Positions 7,297 through 9,843 of a stretch of DNA of 9,843 nt are shown here, piece after piece. The stretch spans positions 1 through 9,843 of the forward strand of contig CABTXO010000034.1 in assembly GCA_902488725.1 (NCBI GenBank), given 5' to 3'. A model generated the notes under the pieces. The model was not told the DNA's origin, did not search any database, and worked only from the letters and a program-made list of their open reading frames with translations. The DNA comes from an uncultured Bacteroidales bacterium (GTDB lineage Bacteria > Bacteroidota > Bacteroidia > Bacteroidales > UBA932). The translations under genes were made by a program, and so were the position numbers. Numbering within the stretch: position 1 is the stretch's first letter; each line of letters opens with the position of its first letter.

Positions 7297-7724
7297 ACAA
7301 GCTGTTTCTGGACACGAATGTCCTGATAGATTTTGTCGCGGACAGGAAAGATTATCCTGCGTCGAAGCGCGTCATCCAACTCGCGGAAACGAAGCATGTC
7401 CGACTTGCCGCCTCTGTCCTGACAATGGTGAACATGACTTTCATCCTGCGGGCGCAGCTCGCCGGGAAGAAATTGTACCAGACGTTGGAATCTCTTTCTT
7501 CCCTGATGGACATCGCTCCGATGACCCGTTCGGATTATGCATCCGCGCTGGAGAGCAAGGCACACAATTTCGAGGATGCCCTGCAATACTACTGTGCGGT
7601 TTCTGCAGGATGCGACGCCATTCTGACCCGGAATGTCAAAGACTTCACTTTCAGCCCCATTCCGGTAATGACCCCTATGGATTTTCTGCTGGACTATTTC
7701 AAACAAACGACCTCGGGGGAATAG
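7293..7724 (+). CDS. PIN-domain toxin, VapC-like ribonuclease
   Basis: This 143-residue protein is a PIN-domain nuclease and the probable toxin of the pair; characterised VapC relatives cleave RNA, often tRNA or rRNA. The domain opens with KLFLDTNVLIDF at 3-14, containing the first acidic site D7 and also D13. The later sites are D95 in NFEDALQYY and D117 in ILTRNVKDF, a strongly conserved PIN motif. The second acidic position, usually Glu near residue 45, falls in SVLTMVNMTFIL, where N47 occupies the likely place; related PIN sequences can also have Asn here, so this need not mean inactivity. The reading frame is intact. It overlaps the antitoxin by four bases and is followed three bases later by aroC. 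The RNA target cannot be predicted from this sequence. Confidence 0.87.
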   Translation: MNKLFLDTNVLIDFVADRKDYPASKRVIQLAETKHVRLAASVLTMVNMTFILRAQLAGKKLYQTLESLSSLMDIAPMTRSDYASALESKAHNFEDALQYYCAVSAGCDAILTRNVKDFTFSPIPVMTPMDFLLDYFKQTTSGE

Positions 7725-7727
7725 CAT

Positions 7728-8717
7728 ATGAACTCATTCGGTACACATTTCAGAGTCTCCTTGTTCGGAGAATCGCACGGGCCGGCGATCGGCATCGTGC
7801 TGGACGGCGTAAAAGCCGGACTTCCGCTTTCGGAAGAAGATTTCCGACTGGACCTGCTGCGCCGCAAGAGCGGGGCGGCCGGTACCACGCCGCGGATCGA
7901 AAGCGACCTGCCGGAAATCCTCAGCGGGGTGTTCGAGGGACGCACGACCGGGGCACCGCTTGCGATCCTGTTCCGCAACGAAAACACTCGGTCCGGGGAT
8001 TACGCAGCCTTGCAGGATCTTCCGCGACCGGGCCATGCAGACTACACCGCGCGGATGAAGTGGAGCGGCTTCAACGATCCGCGGGGCGGCGGACACTTTT
8101 CAGGCAGGCTCACCCTGCCGATCGTCGCCGCCGGCGTCGTGGCGAAGAAGATGTGCGGCTATTCCTTCACGGCGCGGCTGTCGGAAGTCGGCGGCTTCCG
8201 GGATCCGGCGCAGCAGGTGCAGGCGGTCGCGGCAGCATCGAAGGAAGGGGATTCCCTGGGCGGTTTGGTGGAATGCCGGATCGACGGCGTACCCGCCGGA
8301 CTCGGAGAACCCTTCTTCGATTCGGTGGAATCCCTGCTCGCCCATGCGCTGTTCGCCATCCCGGGTGTCCGGGGCGTGGAATTCGGAGACGGCTTCCAGT
8401 CCGCCCGGATGAAGGGTTCCGAGCACAACGACCCCCTCGTCCGTGACGGAGACGCGGTCAAGCCGGCGAAAGACGGGGCCGGAGGCATCAACGGGGGCAT
8501 CACCAACGGAGGCCCCGTCGTGTTCCGGGTGGCCTTCAAACCCACTTCCAGCATCGTCAAGGCGCAGCAGACCCTCAATCTCGCGACCGGCACACAGGAA
8601 TCCCTCCGCGTTCCGGGCCGTCACGACACCTGCTTCGCCCTGCGGACCCCCGTCATCGTCGAGGCCATGGCAGCCCTCGTCTTCGCCGACCTGCAGGGCA
8701 TGTCTGCGCAAGCGTAA
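7728..8717 (+). CDS. aroC: Chorismate synthase
   Basis: AroC performs the last shikimate step, eliminating phosphate from EPSP to form chorismate with reduced FMN. The N-terminal signature FGESHGPAIG at 13-22 carries the conserved H17. RPGHADYT at 100-107 includes the second conserved His (H103). DPRGGGHFSGRLT at 117-129 is the variant of the RGGGRSSARET motif seen in a subset of bacterial AroC proteins. AGLGEPFFD at 190-198, GAGGINGGITNGGP at 250-263 and GRHDTCFALR at 297-306 complete the FMN and substrate pocket. At 329 residues it is slightly shorter than the common 350-390, mostly by lacking a C-terminal extension. The start lies 3 bases after the toxin stop, with GGGGGA at 7715-7720 as a possible ribosome site. 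With no space for a promoter, it is probably transcribed with the toxin-antitoxin genes. Confidence 0.95.
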   Translation: MNSFGTHFRVSLFGESHGPAIGIVLDGVKAGLPLSEEDFRLDLLRRKSGAAGTTPRIESDLPEILSGVFEGRTTGAPLAILFRNENTRSGDYAALQDLPRPGHADYTARMKWSGFNDPRGGGHFSGRLTLPIVAAGVVAKKMCGYSFTARLSEVGGFRDPAQQVQAVAAASKEGDSLGGLVECRIDGVPAGLGEPFFDSVESLLAHALFAIPGVRGVEFGDGFQSARMKGSEHNDPLVRDGDAVKPAKDGAGGINGGITNGGPVVFRVAFKPTSSIVKAQQTLNLATGTQESLRVPGRHDTCFALRTPVIVEAMAALVFADLQGMSAQA

Positions 8718-8726
8718 GAATTGTTG

Positions 8727-8752
8727 GAAGTTTGGTTATATTTGCAAACTTC
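8727..8752. promoter_or_regulatory. sufB promoter -7 box framed by an inverted repeat
   Basis: TATATTTG at 8737-8744 matches the Bacteroidota -7 box, about 33 bases before the sufB start; no TTG lies at the usual -33 distance, so the core promoter is incomplete by consensus. The box sits inside a perfect inverted repeat with 8-base arms, GAAGTTTG at 8727-8734 and CAAACTTC at 8745-8752, separated by 10 bases. This placement suggests an operator for a repressor or activator of the suf genes. A terminator for aroC is less likely because no U-tract follows and the stem is AT-rich. Confidence 0.5.
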
Positions 8753-8777
8753 GGACACGGGTACGAAGACATTGAAT

Positions 8778-9843
8778 ATGGACGCGAAAGAAGAAGACAA
8801 AATCCTCCGGGACTTCACGTCCCAGGAATATAAAGAAGGCTTCGTGACGGATGTGCACCAGGAGTTCATCCCGAAGGGTCTCGACGAGGACATCATCCGG
8901 ACCATCTCCGGCCTGAAACAGGAGCCGGACTGGATGCTGGAGTTCCGTCTGGACGCCTTCCGGCGCTGGCAGAAGATGACCATGCCCCGCTGGGCCCATC
9001 TGGACATGCCGGAAATCGATTTTCAGGACATCATCTACTACGCCGCCCCGAAACGGGACGAAGACCGGCCCAAGGAAATCGACCCGAAACTCGAAGAGAC
9101 CTTCGAGAAACTGGGCATCCCGGTCCGGGAGCGGGAAGCGCTGGCGGGCGTCGTGGCCGTGGACGCGGTGTTCGACTCCGTGTCGGTCGCGACCACCTTC
9201 CGGTCCACCCTGGCGGAGAAAGGCATCATCTTCTGCAGCTTCTCCGAAGCCGTGAAAGAGCATCCCGACCTGGTGCGGAAATACCTGTCGTCGGTCGTGC
9301 CGCGGAGCGACAATTTCTTCGCAGCCCTCAACTCGGCGGTCTTCTCCGACGGCAGTTTCTGCTATATTCCCAAAGGCGTGAAATGCCCGATGGAACTCTC
9401 CAGTTACTTCCGCATCAACGCGGCGGGGACCGGGCAATTCGAACGGACCCTCATCATCGCCGACGAAGGATCCTCAGTCAGCTATATGGAAGGCTGCACC
9501 GCTCCGATGCGGGACGAGAACCAGCTGCACGCGGCCGTGGTGGAGATCATCGTGGAAGCCGGTGCGGACGTGAAATATTCGACGGTGCAGAACTGGTACC
9601 CGGGCGACGCGAACGGACGGGGCGGCATTCTCAACCTGGTGACCAAGCGGGGCCTCTGCAAGGGGGAAGGCTCCCACCTCAGGTGGACGCAGGTCGAGAC
9701 CGGCTCCGCCATCACCTGGAAATATCCCTCCACGATCCTGCGGGGGGACAATTCCACGTCGGAATTCTATTCGGTGGCCGTCACCAACAACTGCCAGCAG
9801 GCGGACACGGGGACCAAGATGGTCCACCTCGGTCGGAACACCC
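8778..9843 (+). CDS. sufB: Fe-S cluster assembly scaffold SufB, 3' end missing
   Basis: SufB is the core of the SufBCD scaffold that builds iron-sulfur clusters in the cytoplasm with the ATPase SufC. From the ATG at 8778 there are 355 codons before the window edge, about three quarters of the usual 470-480. Recognisable segments are [16 protein letters not shown] near residues 50-65, [20 protein letters not shown] around 175-194, [18 protein letters not shown] just after, MEGCTAP with [10 protein letters not shown], then VQNWYPGD and [15 protein letters not shown]. These are hallmarks of SufB rather than SufD. The start is supported by the common MDAKEED-type opening followed by [10 protein letters not shown] and by the upstream promoter element. 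sufC and sufD probably follow outside the window. The gene is separated from aroC by 60 bases and appears to begin a new transcription unit. Confidence 0.96.
   Translation, partial: MDAKEEDKILRDFTSQEYKEGFVTDVHQEFIPKGLDEDIIRTISGLKQEPDWMLEFRLDAFRRWQKMTMPRWAHLDMPEIDFQDIIYYAAPKRDEDRPKEIDPKLEETFEKLGIPVREREALAGVVAVDAVFDSVSVATTFRSTLAEKGIIFCSFSEAVKEHPDLVRKYLSSVVPRSDNFFAALNSAVFSDGSFCYIPKGVKCPMELSSYFRINAAGTGQFERTLIIADEGSSVSYMEGCTAPMRDENQLHAAVVEIIVEAGADVKYSTVQNWYPGDANGRGGILNLVTKRGLCKGEGSHLRWTQVETGSAITWKYPSTILRGDNSTSEFYSVAVTNNCQQADTGTKMVHLGRNT

Noticed and set aside
6864..7727. Transposon or integron remnant around the toxin-antitoxin genes
   Set aside because: The module looks foreign by composition, but I found no terminal repeats, target duplications, recombinase gene or attachment-like direct repeats at its edges.
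7610..8446. A 278-codon plus-strand frame overlapping the toxin and aroC
   Set aside because: It is an out-of-frame shadow: Arg- and Gly-rich, without motifs, while both overlapped genes are clearly supported.
8727..8752. Rho-independent terminator of aroC
   Set aside because: The stem is AT-rich, has a 10-base loop and is not followed by a T-run; it also contains a promoter box, so an operator reading fits better.

Overview
The window is chromosomal DNA that most likely comes from a GC-rich member of the Bacteroidota, probably order Bacteroidales. Three things point there: promoter boxes of the Bacteroidota type (TAnnTTTG) in two intergenic gaps, starts that lack Shine-Dalgarno sequences, and a large secreted glycoside hydrolase of a family common in gut Bacteroidales. 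GC looks to be around 60% by eye; the genus cannot be named from this sequence alone.

Layout. At the left edge a methionine sulfoxide reductase B gene (msrB) with a signal peptide runs leftward out of the window. It diverges across a 51-base AT-rich gap from a tightly packed rightward block: a PPC/DUF296 protein, 3-dehydroquinate synthase (aroB), a 972-residue secreted GH106-type glycoside hydrolase, and a 701-residue fusion of type I 3-dehydroquinate dehydratase to EPSP synthase (aroD-aroA). These four genes are 2 bases apart, overlap by 14 bases, and are 3 bases apart, so they probably form one transcript. Next comes a two-gene toxin-antitoxin module (ribbon-helix-helix antitoxin, PIN-domain toxin) with its own promoter. 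Only 3 bases after the toxin lies chorismate synthase (aroC). A second promoter region, with an inverted repeat framing its -7 box, precedes sufB, which runs off the right edge.

How the genes fit together. AroB, the AroD-AroA fusion and AroC supply four of the seven shikimate-pathway activities (steps 2, 3, 6 and 7). Shikimate dehydrogenase, shikimate kinase and DAHP synthase are not in the window. Two insertions break the pathway block: the exported carbohydrate enzyme between aroB and aroD-aroA, and the toxin-antitoxin pair between aroD-aroA and aroC. Because aroC has almost no leader of its own, its expression may depend on the toxin-antitoxin promoter or on read-through across it.

The most notable points are the aroD-aroA fusion, the glycosidase embedded by translational overlap in an amino-acid biosynthesis operon, aroC placed behind an autoregulated-looking toxin-antitoxin promoter, and the symmetric element around the sufB promoter. 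No RNA genes, CRISPR arrays, insertion sequences or long repeats were seen.
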